Shown: positions 34,777-44,156 of the stretch, one piece after another
Layout: every line of letters starts with the position of its first letter
Position numbering within the stretch: position 1 is the first letter of the stretch
Source: Bog-473 sp963791455
GTDB taxonomy: Bacteria; Actinomycetota; Acidimicrobiia; Acidimicrobiales; RAAP-2
Direction: 5' to 3'
DNA length: 64,000 nt
NCBI GenBank assembly: GCA_963791455.1
Contig: CAWBSM010000006.1
Span: 178,716-242,715, forward strand
The notes under the pieces: generated by a model
Databases searched by the model: none
What the model was told of the DNA's origin: nothing
What the model saw: only the letters and a program-made list of their open reading frames with translations
Position numbers and translations under genes: made by a program

Positions 34777-35061
34777 AATTGACAAGCCGGGGCGTGCCCT
34801 TCCCGGCGGTCGGGGCAGAGTTCGTCGGGTGTGTTATGAGGCACCCGTCCCGGTACAGGGTGCGCCGATGTAGGGTCTCAGCCCACGACAGCGAACAGGC
34901 ACCAGGCCCCAGGAACTCCCATCATCTCGTGCTCCCACGTTCCACGAACTCGACGCTCGATCCCACAACGAGGTCCTTGACCGTCGACAAACCAGCACCT
35001 CGCCAGGATCAGAGAGCCGAGGTCTGCACCGATCCCCCGAACCGAGGAGATGTCTGTTGCC

Positions 35062-35622
35062 ATGGCCAAACTGATCTACACGGCGATTTGCTCCCTCGAT
35101 GGCTACATAGAGGATGAGGAGGGCAACTTCGATTGGGCGGCACCGGACGAAGATGTGTACGCCTTCGTCAACGACCTCGAGCGCCCGATCGGGACCTCCC
35201 TATACGGCCGCCGGATGTACGAGACGTTGGCCGTGTGGGAGACCGAAGCGTACCTCGGCGACCGACAGCCGGTCGTGGTGGACTTCGCCGCGATCTGGCG
35301 GGCAACCGACAAGGTCGTGTTCTCCCGCACCCTGGAGACGGTCGTGAGCGCAAGGACCAGGATCGAGCGGGCCTTCGAGCCGGACCAGATCCGTGAGATG
35401 AAGACGTCGGCGGGCCGCGACCTGTCAATCGGCGGCGCCGAGCTCGCAGCGCATGCGTTTCGTGCTGGGTTGGTCGACGAGTGCCACTTGCTCCTGAATC
35501 CGATCATCGTGGGAGGCGGAAAACACGCTTTGCCGACCGGAGCCCGCACCCGGCTTGTATTGCTGGACGAAGGCCGATTCGGCAACGGAGTGATTCATCT
35601 CCACTACCGCGTTGCGACGTGA
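35062..35622 (+). CDS. RibD/DHFR-fold reductase family protein
   Basis: A 186-residue protein: MAKLIYTAICSLDGYIED, LYGRRMYETLAVWE, VVFSRTLETV, DLSIGGAELAAHAFRAGLVDECHLLLNPIIVGGGKHALP and a terminal GNGVIHLHYRV. It has the NAD(P)H-binding core of the RibD C-terminal domain. ATG 35050 is an alternative start; AGGAG abuts it too closely, so 35062 is preferred from family length. It stands alone. Confidence 0.87.
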   Translation: MAKLIYTAICSLDGYIEDEEGNFDWAAPDEDVYAFVNDLERPIGTSLYGRRMYETLAVWETEAYLGDRQPVVVDFAAIWRATDKVVFSRTLETVVSARTRIERAFEPDQIREMKTSAGRDLSIGGAELAAHAFRAGLVDECHLLLNPIIVGGGKHALPTGARTRLVLLDEGRFGNGVIHLHYRVAT

Positions 35623-36167
35623 AGACCGCCCTCATCGGGTGAACTGGGGTCGTTTGAACTTCGGAGGTGGCGGTTACTCGATACCCTTTCGGACTCTCAA
35701 GTGGGTCCGAAGAGAAATGGAGGACGGGAGGCCCTACGACAACCTCGACGCCCGCTTGCATTGGAGCACCGAGTAGACAGTGACGATACGAGTAGGCCCA
35801 TACCCCCTCCTGGCAACGACTTGTCAAAAGATTCCGCTCCTCCCACTTCTGTTAGATCTGCCACTGTGGCCGACATGGCAATGCCCCGAATCTCTTGATC
35901 GGTCCTCTCGGCGTACGCCAGACACCATCTGACAGTTTCGGTACCTAGACCGGTCCTCGGTTCAGGCCTTGGCACCCCTTACCGCAGGTGGTAAACCCCG
36001 ACGTGCCGTAGGGCAGCAACCTCAGACCGGCGGCGAACTGTGACAGGTGGACCGCACACGCCTAGCCGGCGATCGGGGTTACACGAAATTCCATCGAAAT
36101 AGCCAAGGCCGCTCCTCTCAAGGGCGCGTCGTCTCGATAGACGATCGTTCCGGGTATACCGAAGTGC
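35623..36167. other. No gene recognised
   Basis: Frames here are short and overlapping with no family features. No strong inverted repeat was seen. Confidence 0.4.
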
Positions 36168-37013
36168 ATGCCTGAAGAGACTGTCCTACTAGGCGGCCGA
36201 CTTGTCCGCCGCATGGGTTTTGGTGCAATGCAGCTTCCCGGTCCGGATGTGTTCGGTCCGCCGAAGGATCGAGACATTGCGTTGCGAGTACTTCGTCGTG
36301 CGGTAGACGCAGGGGTGAACCACATCGACACGGCGCAGTTCTACGGACCCGACGTCGCCAATGAGTTGGTGCTGGAGGCGCTTTATCCCTATCCGGACGA
36401 TTTGGTAATTGTGTCGAAGGTTGGTGCGGCAAGAGACGATCAGGGCCATTGGCATGCCGCGCAACGGCCCGAGCAACTCCGGGCCGGAGTCGAGGCCAAT
36501 CTCAAATCCCTCGGTTTCGACCAAGTTCCCGTCGTTAATCTCCGTCGACATCCTGAATCCGACGTTTTGCTCACCGACCAACTCGACGCCATGGAAACCC
36601 TGCGTCAAGAGGGACTCATCGGCCGCATTGGCTTGAGCAACGTCGACGTGGAGTCTTATCGGACTGCTCAATCTCTGATGGAAATCGCGTGCGTCCAGAA
36701 TTCTTACAACTTGGCTGATACCTCAGGAGAGGACGTCTTCGACGCTTGTCGGTCGGATGGGGTTCCCTTTGTCCCGTTTTTTCCGTTGGGCTCCGCCTTC
36801 AATCCCGAGAACCCAGTTCTCCGCGCGGCCTCCGTCGAGACAACGGCTCATCGACTCGGGGCAACGCCCGCTCAAGTTGCACTCACCTGGTTACTCAATC
36901 GGGCCCCAATGGTGCTGCTTATTCCCGGAACTTCGTCGCTATCGCATTTGGAGGAGAATCTTGCCGCTGCAGACTTGGTGCTCGACCAAGAGGCACTTGA
37001 GGTGCTCCCGTAG
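36168..37013 (+). CDS. Aldo/keto reductase
   Basis: A 281-residue TIM-barrel oxidoreductase. Catalytic Asp54 and Tyr59 are in NHIDTAQFYG, Lys84 in VSKVG and His128 in NLRRHPESD. Then come GLIGRIGLSNVDVES, a QNSYNL segment, FFPLGSAF, and the NADPH-site IPGTSSLSHLEENLAA. The family reduces aldehydes and ketones with NADPH. ATG 36168 is the likely start. Its 3' end faces a truncated SDR fragment. Confidence 0.92.
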   Translation: MPEETVLLGGRLVRRMGFGAMQLPGPDVFGPPKDRDIALRVLRRAVDAGVNHIDTAQFYGPDVANELVLEALYPYPDDLVIVSKVGAARDDQGHWHAAQRPEQLRAGVEANLKSLGFDQVPVVNLRRHPESDVLLTDQLDAMETLRQEGLIGRIGLSNVDVESYRTAQSLMEIACVQNSYNLADTSGEDVFDACRSDGVPFVPFFPLGSAFNPENPVLRAASVETTAHRLGATPAQVALTWLLNRAPMVLLIPGTSSLSHLEENLAAADLVLDQEALEVLP

Positions 37014-37040
37014 AGGGAGAAACCCAGGGGCTAGCCGAAT

Positions 37041-37118
37041 ATCTCCCCGCTTAAGTGCGGCCTTGGCAATCTCCCGGCCAAAGCCCCTTGAGCTTCCTGT
37101 GACCAACCAAGTCTTCAT
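37041..37118 (-). pseudogene. Truncated 5' end of a short-chain dehydrogenase gene
   Basis: GAGGGAG then ATG 37118 opens MKTWLVTGSSRGFGREIAKA-ALKRGD, an unmistakable SDR N-terminus with the TGxxxGxG dinucleotide loop. After about 26 residues similarity stops at the boundary with the aldo/keto reductase gene. The rest of the SDR was lost by deletion or recombination. Confidence 0.7.
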
Positions 37119-37430
37119 CTCCCTCGTTCCGTTCGATCCCGGGAGCACAATTTCACGGGTCTACCGCGGGTGAATGGCGAGACGGACAAGACATCCATGT
37201 TACTGGGGATGCCGACACGTCAGAGTGCCTCACCAGCCGGCGGATTAGGGCACTCTGGCCGAATAGGGGCCATATCGGCCCTCCGGCCGGCGCTCAGCCG
37301 TACGCCCTCAAGTCGGCCCGGGGTAGCACGCCCTTGGGCCTGAGGGGTGGTGCTAGCACGAGGTCGGCTCCACAGACTGACCACCTCTAACCCGGAGTCA
37401 CGCCGGGCAATAATCATGAAGGAGGGTTTG

Positions 37431-37478
37431 ATGGCCCGGGAACGAGACGGAATAGGTTGCAGTGCGGCAACCAACTGA
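37431..37478 (+). CDS. Possible 15-residue leader peptide before the permease
   Basis: ATG 37431 is preceded by a strong GGAGG site. The frame MARERDGIGCSAATN ends at a TGA (37476-37478) that overlaps the permease start by 17 bases. The permease GTG itself has no good ribosome site, so translation coupling through this mini-frame is plausible. Confidence 0.35.
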   Translation: MARERDGIGCSAATN

Positions 37479-40014
37479 CGCCGCCAGCGCCCGGGCAGTT
37501 CGAGTCTGGCGGTACCACTTCAGGGCCAATCTTCACCAGAGGTGGCCCGGCTACCTCTCCATCGTCCTGCTGATTGGGCTTGTTGGCGGCGTGGCCATGG
37601 TCTCGATCGCCGGGGCGCGACGCTCCCAGTCCACCTTCGGCGCCTATCTGGCAGCCACGAGGGCCTCGAACCTCCAGTTCCAGACCTCCGGTTCCTCGGA
37701 CCAGTTCGGCATCACCACTCTGAGCGGGAAACTTGCCCACCTTCCGCATGTGGAGCACGTCGCCGATGCTCCGAGTCTCCTGGTCATCCCGCTCGGGGCA
37801 AACGGGAAACCACTCCCGTCGGCCTTCAACGACAACGACGTGCAGGAGGTCGGCAGCAACGGCGGCATGTACTTCAGCCAGGACCGGGTGATCGTCACTC
37901 AGGGCCAGATGGCAGATCCGGCACGCACGGACGAAATGGTGGCAACGTCCGAAGCCGCCCGGCTGTCCGGCTGGCACGTCGGTCAGACCGTCCCGTTCGG
38001 CGCCTACTCGGTGCAGCAGGCGAACACGCCGTCATTCAACCCCCTGACGGGGAAACCCTGGATGCGCTTCTCGGCCAAGCTTGTCGGTCTCGTCGAGTTC
38101 TCGAGCCAGGTCGTCAATGACGATGTCGATCGGTTCCCCACCTATGTGTTGATGACACCGGCCCTCACCAAGAAGCTGAACCCGGCTGCGATTTACCCAA
38201 CCTACGGTTTGCGTATTGACAGTGACCGCGCTGTGCCCGCCGTCGAACGGGAAATCGTTGACGCTCTTCCCCCCGGATCCACCTACAGTTTCCATCTGAC
38301 GTCAGTCGTCGAGGGTCAGGTTGAGCGTGCGACCAGGCCAGAAGCGATCGCCCTCGGAGTCTTCGGAGTAATCGCCGCGCTTGCTGCCTTATTGATTGGC
38401 GGTCAGGCCATAAGCCGCCAATTGTGGCTGAGCCGTGGGGATCTCGGTGTGCTGCGATCTCTGGGAGCAGACAGGCCAACGTTGGCAGCGGACGCCACTC
38501 TCGGGCCGATCTGCGCGGTGTTCTTGGGTGCTCTCATGGCCCTGGGCGTCGCCGTGGCGCTTTCGCCCTTAATGCCGATCGGTCCGGCCAGTGCGGTCGA
38601 CCCGTCACCGGGTGTCGCACTCGACTGGCCGGTGCTCTTGTCGGGGCTCGCGGTACTGGTCCTCGGTCTCGGTGGTCTCACCGTCGCTCTCGCTTATCGC
38701 GGGGCCGCTCGGCGCCGCGACGAGGCATCGGAGACTCGACGGAGATCGAGCCTGGTCGGGATCGCCACGAGGTCCGGACTCCCCGAGCCGGCCATCGCCG
38801 GTCTACGCTTCTCCCTCGAGCGCGGCCACGGCCGCACCGCAGTGCCCGTTCGCTCGGCGCTCCTAGGAGCCGTGTTGGCGGTGACGGTTGTTGTGGCGAC
38901 GCTGTCCTTCGGGAGCAGTCTCGCCACCCTCAATTCCGAGCCTTCCCTCTATGGATGGAATTGGAGCTACGCCATCAACTCCCCGGCGACGAGCAGCGTC
39001 CCCCCGGTGGTCGGCAAACTCCTGAGCCACGATACCGATGTGGCCGCATGGACCGGGTACAAGTTCGCCAATGTGCAGATCGACGGCCTGACCGTCCCAG
39101 TTCTCTTGACCCAGGCGCCTGCCCCCCTCGGCCCGCCCATCCTCTCGGGCCACGCGCTCGATAAGAACGATCAAGTGGTTCTCGGTTCGGCGACCCTCGC
39201 CGCACTGCACAAAAAGGTCGGTGACACCATCTTGGTCAGCTACGGCGCCCCCAAGGACGCCCCGGTCTACATCCCCCCGACACCGCTGCTGATCGTCGGC
39301 ACGGCCACCATGCCGGCGATCGGCGTGAGCGGTCATCTTCATCCCTCGATGGGAACCGGGGCCGTTCTCCCGACAGGTCTCGAGCCGGCAACGTTCAAGC
39401 GGGCGATCGCCCAGCCCGATCCCAACCTGAATGGTCCGGATATGGACATCGTGCGGCTCAAGAACGGTGTGACGCCCTCCGCTGGCCGTGCATCACTCCA
39501 ACGTATCGTCGAGGCGGCGGACAACGTAATGGCGGCTGATCCCAACGGTGAAGGCGACACATACGCCGTGCTCTCGGTGCAACGGCCTGCCGAGATCGTG
39601 AACTATCAGGCCACCGGTTCCACTCCCGCCATTTTGGCTGTGGGTCTCGCGGCGGGCGCGGTCGTGGCGCTCGGCCTCACCCTGGCCGCGTCGGTCCGAC
39701 GGCGGCGGCGGGACCTCGCGCTCTTAAAAACGTTCGGCTTTACGCGGCGCCAACTCGCCGCCACGGTTGCCTGGCAGGCGTCGGTAGCCGCCGTGGTCGG
39801 GATCATCGTGGGCGTGCCGATCGGAATCGCCGTCGGGCGATGGCTTTGGGACCTGTTCGCCCGGGACATTTACGCCGTCCCGCTGCCAACGGTTCCGGTA
39901 TTAGATGTCGCCTTCGTGGCGCTTGGGGCTGTCGTCTTGGCCAACTTGGTGGCCGCCGTTCCGGGACAGATGGCGGCACGGACTCCCACGGCCCTTGTTC
40001 TCAGAGCGGAGTGA
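37462..40014 (+). CDS. Large FtsX/MacB-type ABC transporter permease
   Basis: An 850-residue protein with a first membrane span (YLSIVLLIGLVGGVAMVSIAG), a large extracytoplasmic domain, a three-helix block (AIALGVFGVIAALAALLIGGQ onward), a second extracytoplasmic domain and a closing three-helix block (ILAVGLAAGAVVALGLTLAASVRRRRRDLALLKTFGFTRRQLAATV). The duplicated FtsX core with the -L--LK-FG-TRRQ coupling helix is typical. No ATPase or periplasmic partner is encoded next to it, so it is an orphan permease. GTG 37462 is the annotated start. Confidence 0.88.
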   Translation: MRQPTDAASARAVRVWRYHFRANLHQRWPGYLSIVLLIGLVGGVAMVSIAGARRSQSTFGAYLAATRASNLQFQTSGSSDQFGITTLSGKLAHLPHVEHVADAPSLLVIPLGANGKPLPSAFNDNDVQEVGSNGGMYFSQDRVIVTQGQMADPARTDEMVATSEAARLSGWHVGQTVPFGAYSVQQANTPSFNPLTGKPWMRFSAKLVGLVEFSSQVVNDDVDRFPTYVLMTPALTKKLNPAAIYPTYGLRIDSDRAVPAVEREIVDALPPGSTYSFHLTSVVEGQVERATRPEAIALGVFGVIAALAALLIGGQAISRQLWLSRGDLGVLRSLGADRPTLAADATLGPICAVFLGALMALGVAVALSPLMPIGPASAVDPSPGVALDWPVLLSGLAVLVLGLGGLTVALAYRGAARRRDEASETRRRSSLVGIATRSGLPEPAIAGLRFSLERGHGRTAVPVRSALLGAVLAVTVVVATLSFGSSLATLNSEPSLYGWNWSYAINSPATSSVPPVVGKLLSHDTDVAAWTGYKFANVQIDGLTVPVLLTQAPAPLGPPILSGHALDKNDQVVLGSATLAALHKKVGDTILVSYGAPKDAPVYIPPTPLLIVGTATMPAIGVSGHLHPSMGTGAVLPTGLEPATFKRAIAQPDPNLNGPDMDIVRLKNGVTPSAGRASLQRIVEAADNVMAADPNGEGDTYAVLSVQRPAEIVNYQATGSTPAILAVGLAAGAVVALGLTLAASVRRRRRDLALLKTFGFTRRQLAATVAWQASVAAVVGIIVGVPIGIAVGRWLWDLFARDIYAVPLPTVPVLDVAFVALGAVVLANLVAAVPGQMAARTPTALVLRAE

Positions 40015-40590
40015 GCGGGTGGCCATCCCGGGTTTGGATCGAAGATCTCGAGGCGCATCTACTCGGATGCTCTGGCCGGCGCTGTGGTGCAACCTCGTCC
40101 CCATAACCAACCGACCCCCCGCGGCGTCGCTGACCCAACACGCGCAACGCCTCGGCTCTCCGGCTAGGACCGCTTGATAGGGATGCGCCGGCAAAATAGG
40201 GGCCGATAGCGGTTAAGTGCCCTCGTACCGTTTCCAAACTTCCCAGAAGTGGAGATTCAGCTGCCAGGAGGTGGCAAAGGTCTAGCTAGCGGCGCCGAAA
40301 TCGCGTCAAGCCGGTCAATCCCTGGATGTTGCTGGGCGCGGCTCCACATTCGTCACCAGCGCTCGGCGTTCGAACGGACCCATCGTCCAGTCCAAGAGGA
40401 GCGCTCGCCGCTGTGGTTCGCCTGCACCGTGCCGCCTAGACTATTCGCCAGCAGCGCATCGGCTCCACGATGAACCCGCACAAGCGGTCACCGCGCTGCG
40501 GTGTAGGCCCCCATCCTTTCAGCCGGTTTCGATGGCGGTTCCAAACCGGGGTGACCGGGGCCTTAAGCAACGTCGTGAGAGACTGACGGG
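40015..40590. other. No gene recognised
   Basis: Frames are short and mutually overlapping. Nothing convincing was seen except ordinary intergenic sequence. Confidence 0.4.
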
Positions 40591-41100
40591 ATGACCGATC
40601 CGGCCGAGGCACACGCACTAGGCCGGCGAAGCAGGGGCTGGGCGGATATCGCCCTATCGGTGCTCGTCGTTCTCGTCGTTTCGGTCCCAACCATGGCCAT
40701 CGAAGAGGATTGGCACGGCCGGCCGATGATCGATCAGCAAACGCACCTGTGGGTGATTGCCGCGTGCCTCGTTGCGGTCTCCTTCTTGGTCGGAGGAGCC
40801 ATTGCTGCGCTCCGCCGTCCGTCGGCGCCGGCTAGGTGCGCCTCAGCAAATGCTGTCGTTGCAGTGGCTGTCTTGCTCGTTGGCGGAGTGTTTCGCAGAG
40901 TTTGGTTGGTGCACGAACCAGTGCCAACCGTTGTCATGAAGCTTTGGTGCCTTGGAGCCGTCGCAGCCCTCGTCTTGAGTTTGGGGGGAGCCGTGCTCGC
41001 GCGGCAGATCGTCATTCGGGCGAAGATCCTTCGATCTCACCGCCATCCCGCAAAACACGCCCGACAACGAGGCTATGTGAGCCGCCAGCCTCCGACGTAG
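40591..41100 (+). CDS. Four-span hypothetical membrane protein
   Basis: A 169-residue protein with four hydrophobic segments: IALSVLVVLVVSVPTMAI, LWVIAACLVAVSFLVGGAIAAL, ANAVVAVAVLLVGGVF and LWCLGAVAALVLSLGGAVLA, and a basic His-containing C-terminal tail. No family recognised. The helix spacing is clean, which supports a genuine gene. Confidence 0.65.
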   Translation: MTDPAEAHALGRRSRGWADIALSVLVVLVVSVPTMAIEEDWHGRPMIDQQTHLWVIAACLVAVSFLVGGAIAALRRPSAPARCASANAVVAVAVLLVGGVFRRVWLVHEPVPTVVMKLWCLGAVAALVLSLGGAVLARQIVIRAKILRSHRHPAKHARQRGYVSRQPPT

Positions 41101-41611
41101 CGAGCCCTTTCAGCACGGGTCGATCGCTTGCGAAGATCGTGAACGACCATCTCCTCTCCTGGCTCAATAATGCCGATTCCCGTCACGTGGGAGCACCCTC
41201 CTCTAGGACGTTGGACCCCGTGGCACGCGGAGGCCACCTGTCGGATAGTCGCACAACCGTAGGGAGTCAACTGCGGCCAAGGCGCCATACGACGTCCAAG
41301 GTCGCCTGGACCGCCCGTACCGTCCGTGAGCCTTCGCGCTCGGTGTCAAGGGGCCAGAGCAAAGGTGGACACGACTGGTACTCCCGGGTGGCCACCAAAC
41401 CTCCCGTCGTCCCACTGATGGGGACCGCCTTCGGTTGGCCGAACACCCATAACGATGGCGTGAGCTCGGTCAGGTTTGATTGTCGGCGATGCGCGGCGCG
41501 GCGTCGTCACACTCCGTGGCCGAAGATGGTGTCCCGATCCAAACCCTCAGCGATAGCTCGACGTGTCAGTCGATAGCGACGAGTGAATGAGAATCCACCG
41601 CGAAGTCCGGC
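41101..41611. other. No gene recognised
   Basis: Only low-quality overlapping frames are present. I saw no repeats or RNA genes. Confidence 0.4.
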
Positions 41612-42151
41612 CTACGGGCCTTCACTCAAGACATACGTCTCCCACTTCGATCCGGTCATCGGAATATAGAGATCCATGGTGCAAACGGTGTTGTCTGGCG
41701 CATGCTGCGGCGCGACAGCAGCATAGATGGAGTCTCCGCCGAAGGTCCATGACAGAAACGTCCATTGTGCTCCCACTGTGCCGTTCTGCGCAGTGAATAG
41801 TCGAGGATTGCCCGTTTGTGCGCCTTGGTCGTAGTACTCCCTGCCGCAGTAACCAATGTGTTTGGGCAAGCTCCAAAATGCTGGCGTGCCGTAATCTTTT
41901 GCACTGAAAATGGCCGCAGTCGCCAGGCCAACTCCGACAACGATTGTCGCCAGCAAGATTCCGAGCGTGATTCGATTCAGACGGCTGCGGGACGGCTTCT
42001 TCAGGGTGGACTGGGGACGAATCCAGATCGTGTCATCGATGCCGCCGACCCGATTCACGGACCAATTGTAGGTCTTGGCACCTCTGAATCGGTTGATTCC
42101 CTCTGGTGCGATGTTTGCTGATTGTGAACATCTCCACCTCGGTTTCAACAA
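41612..42151 (-). CDS. Hypothetical single-span membrane protein
   Basis: Up to 179 residues. A membrane span (ITLGILLATIVVGVGLATAAIF) follows a basic stretch, and the outside domain has Cys-containing segments: YGTPAFWSLPKHIGYCGREYYDQGAQT, FLSWTFGGDSIYAAVAP, NTVCTMDLYIPMTG. I recognise no family. The N-terminal 31 residues may not be translated; GTG 42058 (residue 32) is an alternative start. Confidence 0.6.
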   Translation of the reverse strand: MLKPRWRCSQSANIAPEGINRFRGAKTYNWSVNRVGGIDDTIWIRPQSTLKKPSRSRLNRITLGILLATIVVGVGLATAAIFSAKDYGTPAFWSLPKHIGYCGREYYDQGAQTGNPRLFTAQNGTVGAQWTFLSWTFGGDSIYAAVAPQHAPDNTVCTMDLYIPMTGSKWETYVLSEGP

Positions 42152-42410
42152 CCTCTCCAGACCCTTCCGGTCCGGTGCGGAACTTGTAGCGCAGCTCGAA
42201 GTCGGCCGTTTGAGTCCTTTCTGGATTGCTATCGCACGCCATCCTCGATTCCGACCGTTCTGGAGCAGCAGAGCAGGACAGAATTTCCGCCTGACCTGCA
42301 GTGTCGGAGGACCGATTGACCGGCATTGCTAAGGGGCCGTGTGCGGCTGGGGCGGGGAACGGGCGGTGCTCCGGCTGCCCATGTTTTTGCATCAAGCGAA
42401 ACGCGCACCG

Positions 42411-42893
42411 TTATCCTCGGGCGGCGGTCTCGATTGCAACGATGTCGATCTTCGTCATCGTCATCATCGCATCCATAGCCCGCCTTGCGCCGGCCTGGTC
42501 ATGGCTTTTCATCGCCTGCAGCAAGGCTCGAGGCGTGATTTGCCAGGAGAAGCCCCACCGGTCTCTACACCAGCCACACGCGCTTTCCTCCCCGTCGTTG
42601 TTGACGATCGCGTTCCAATACCGGTCGGTCTCGGCCTGGTCATCGGTCAGCACCATAAAGCTGACGGCCTCGTTTGGGAGAAAGTTCGGTCCACCGTTGA
42701 GACCCACGAATGATCCGCCTAGCAGGGTAAACTCGACTGTGAGCTCGTTCCCGGCCGCTCCGTCGGGGTAATCCGAAGGAGCTAGGTGGACCGCGTCAAC
42801 GTGGCTGTTAGGAAAGGTGGTCGCATAGAACTCGGCTGCTTTGCGGGCCTCACCGTGATCGAACCACAAGCAGGTTCTTAGTTTGTCGGACAT
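42411..42893 (-). CDS. VOC-family PhnB-like protein
   Basis: A 160-residue member of the PhnB / 3-demethylubiquinone-type branch: LRTCLWFDHGEARKAAEFYATTFPNS, NELTVEFTLLGGSFVGLNGGPNF, AVSFMVLTDDQAETDRYWNAIV, and the typical CGWCRDRWGFSWQITP. Despite the historical name these are generally non-methyltransferase metal-binding proteins. It stands alone. Confidence 0.9.
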   Translation of the reverse strand: MSDKLRTCLWFDHGEARKAAEFYATTFPNSHVDAVHLAPSDYPDGAAGNELTVEFTLLGGSFVGLNGGPNFLPNEAVSFMVLTDDQAETDRYWNAIVNNDGEESACGWCRDRWGFSWQITPRALLQAMKSHDQAGARRAMDAMMTMTKIDIVAIETAARG

Positions 42894-43188
42894 CTAAACC
42901 CTCGCTTCGCTCTTGTTTCACGTGAACGTCTTCTCGAACTACCCGTTACGTCCTATTGATTACCTATAGCAACATGACCATTCCATGCCCACGGTCGTCG
43001 TTGCGAGAACCCCCTTCAAACAGCCTGATCGGCCCGGCGAACCTGGGGCAACTCCGGGAACCTCCGGTGGCGGAGCCTTTCCGTATCAGGCAGTCGCCAT
43101 CCCTGGACGCCAAACTGATGCCCCAGCCCGGTTATCAAGCCGAAGCCATCGAGTCCGGGCAGCAGGCGACCCGTGTTAGAAATCGCCC

Positions 43189-43674
43189 ATGGCGAAGTCA
43201 TCGGCGCGGCTCGTGCTGATCTGTGGGCTCCCAGCCTCGGGTAAGTCGACACTCGCTCGACACCTCGCACCCAAGATCCCCGCCATAAGGTTGGACAAGG
43301 ACGCGTGGGCGACTCAACTGGGCGCCGATTTGTGGGATGAAGAATTCCGAGTGCGTCTCGAACATCAGCTGTGGGTTCTTTCCCAGGATCTCCTCACCCG
43401 GGGTCAGAGCGTGATTTTGGAGTGGGGCCACTGGGCTCGAGTTGAACGGGATGAGAAACGACTCGGGGCGCGAGCTTTGGGGGTTGGAGTCGAACTGCAT
43501 TACCTCGATGTCCCCTTGGAGGAGCTAATCAAGCGAGCAGAACGTCGCGATGCGGCGGGCGAGTGGATGGCCTCACCTATGACACGAGCAGACTTCGAGA
43601 GGTGGGCAACGAGTTTTCAACCTCCTCAGGAGGAGGAGATTCTGTTGTTCGATATGCCCGTTGCCGAGCGCTGA
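43189..43674 (+). CDS. P-loop kinase (AAA/zeta-toxin-like fold)
   Basis: A 161-residue ATP-binding protein. The Walker A motif GLPASGKST is at residues 13-21; IRLDKDAWATQLGADLWDE may be the acceptor region, then SVILEWGHWARVERDE and HYLDVPLEELIKRAERRDAAG (lid). Small kinases like this phosphorylate antibiotics, nucleosides or cell-wall sugars. There is no antitoxin gene next to it, which argues against a zeta toxin module. Confidence 0.87.
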   Translation: MAKSSARLVLICGLPASGKSTLARHLAPKIPAIRLDKDAWATQLGADLWDEEFRVRLEHQLWVLSQDLLTRGQSVILEWGHWARVERDEKRLGARALGVGVELHYLDVPLEELIKRAERRDAAGEWMASPMTRADFERWATSFQPPQEEEILLFDMPVAER

Positions 43675-44156
43675 GCAGTTTCAAACTCGTCTCGTCCGCT
43701 GTCAGTCTTCCCGCGGTTGGCCGAAGAATGGAGGGACAAAGACACACCCCGTCGGCCGCTACAAGGGACCAACCCGCTCTCAGTCCGAACCCAGGCGACG
43801 GCCTTAGGCTGGCGAAGCGGCCGGCGCCCGGCGGAGTGACCCACGCACGCTTGGGCGCCGGCCGTCCCCGCCGTGCCTGCAAGATACCCGGCCGGGTCCC
43901 ACGGCGCACACGGAAAGCGAACGGCCCGACTCCGGCGGTGTTGCTGCCCGAAACGATGCCGCCCCGTACCATCGGCCCGCGCTAAGCGCCCCACCCTTTG
44001 CCTGGTTGGGCCGCGCGCCGTCTAACCCAATCGCCAATGGGGATTTTCCGAGCGACGCGACCGATCGCCCCAGTGAGCCGGCCGACCACTGGACAGTTCG
44101 GAATGGCCTCCTAAGGATCCACCATAGGTTAACTCGCGAGGTAGTAGCCTCTTCGT
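43675..44156. repeat. Degenerate repeat segment upstream of the ISAzo13 transposase
   Basis: No gene. The part at about 44027-44070 (CAATCGCCAATGGGGATT, GAGCGACGCGACCG) is shared with 47995-48050 and, more loosely, 48545-48600. GATGCCGCCCCGTA at 43957 has a partner at 48480. Confidence 0.45.

Noticed and set aside
43189..43674. Zeta-type toxin module
   Set aside because: No epsilon-like antitoxin frame is adjacent and the protein is shorter than zeta toxins.
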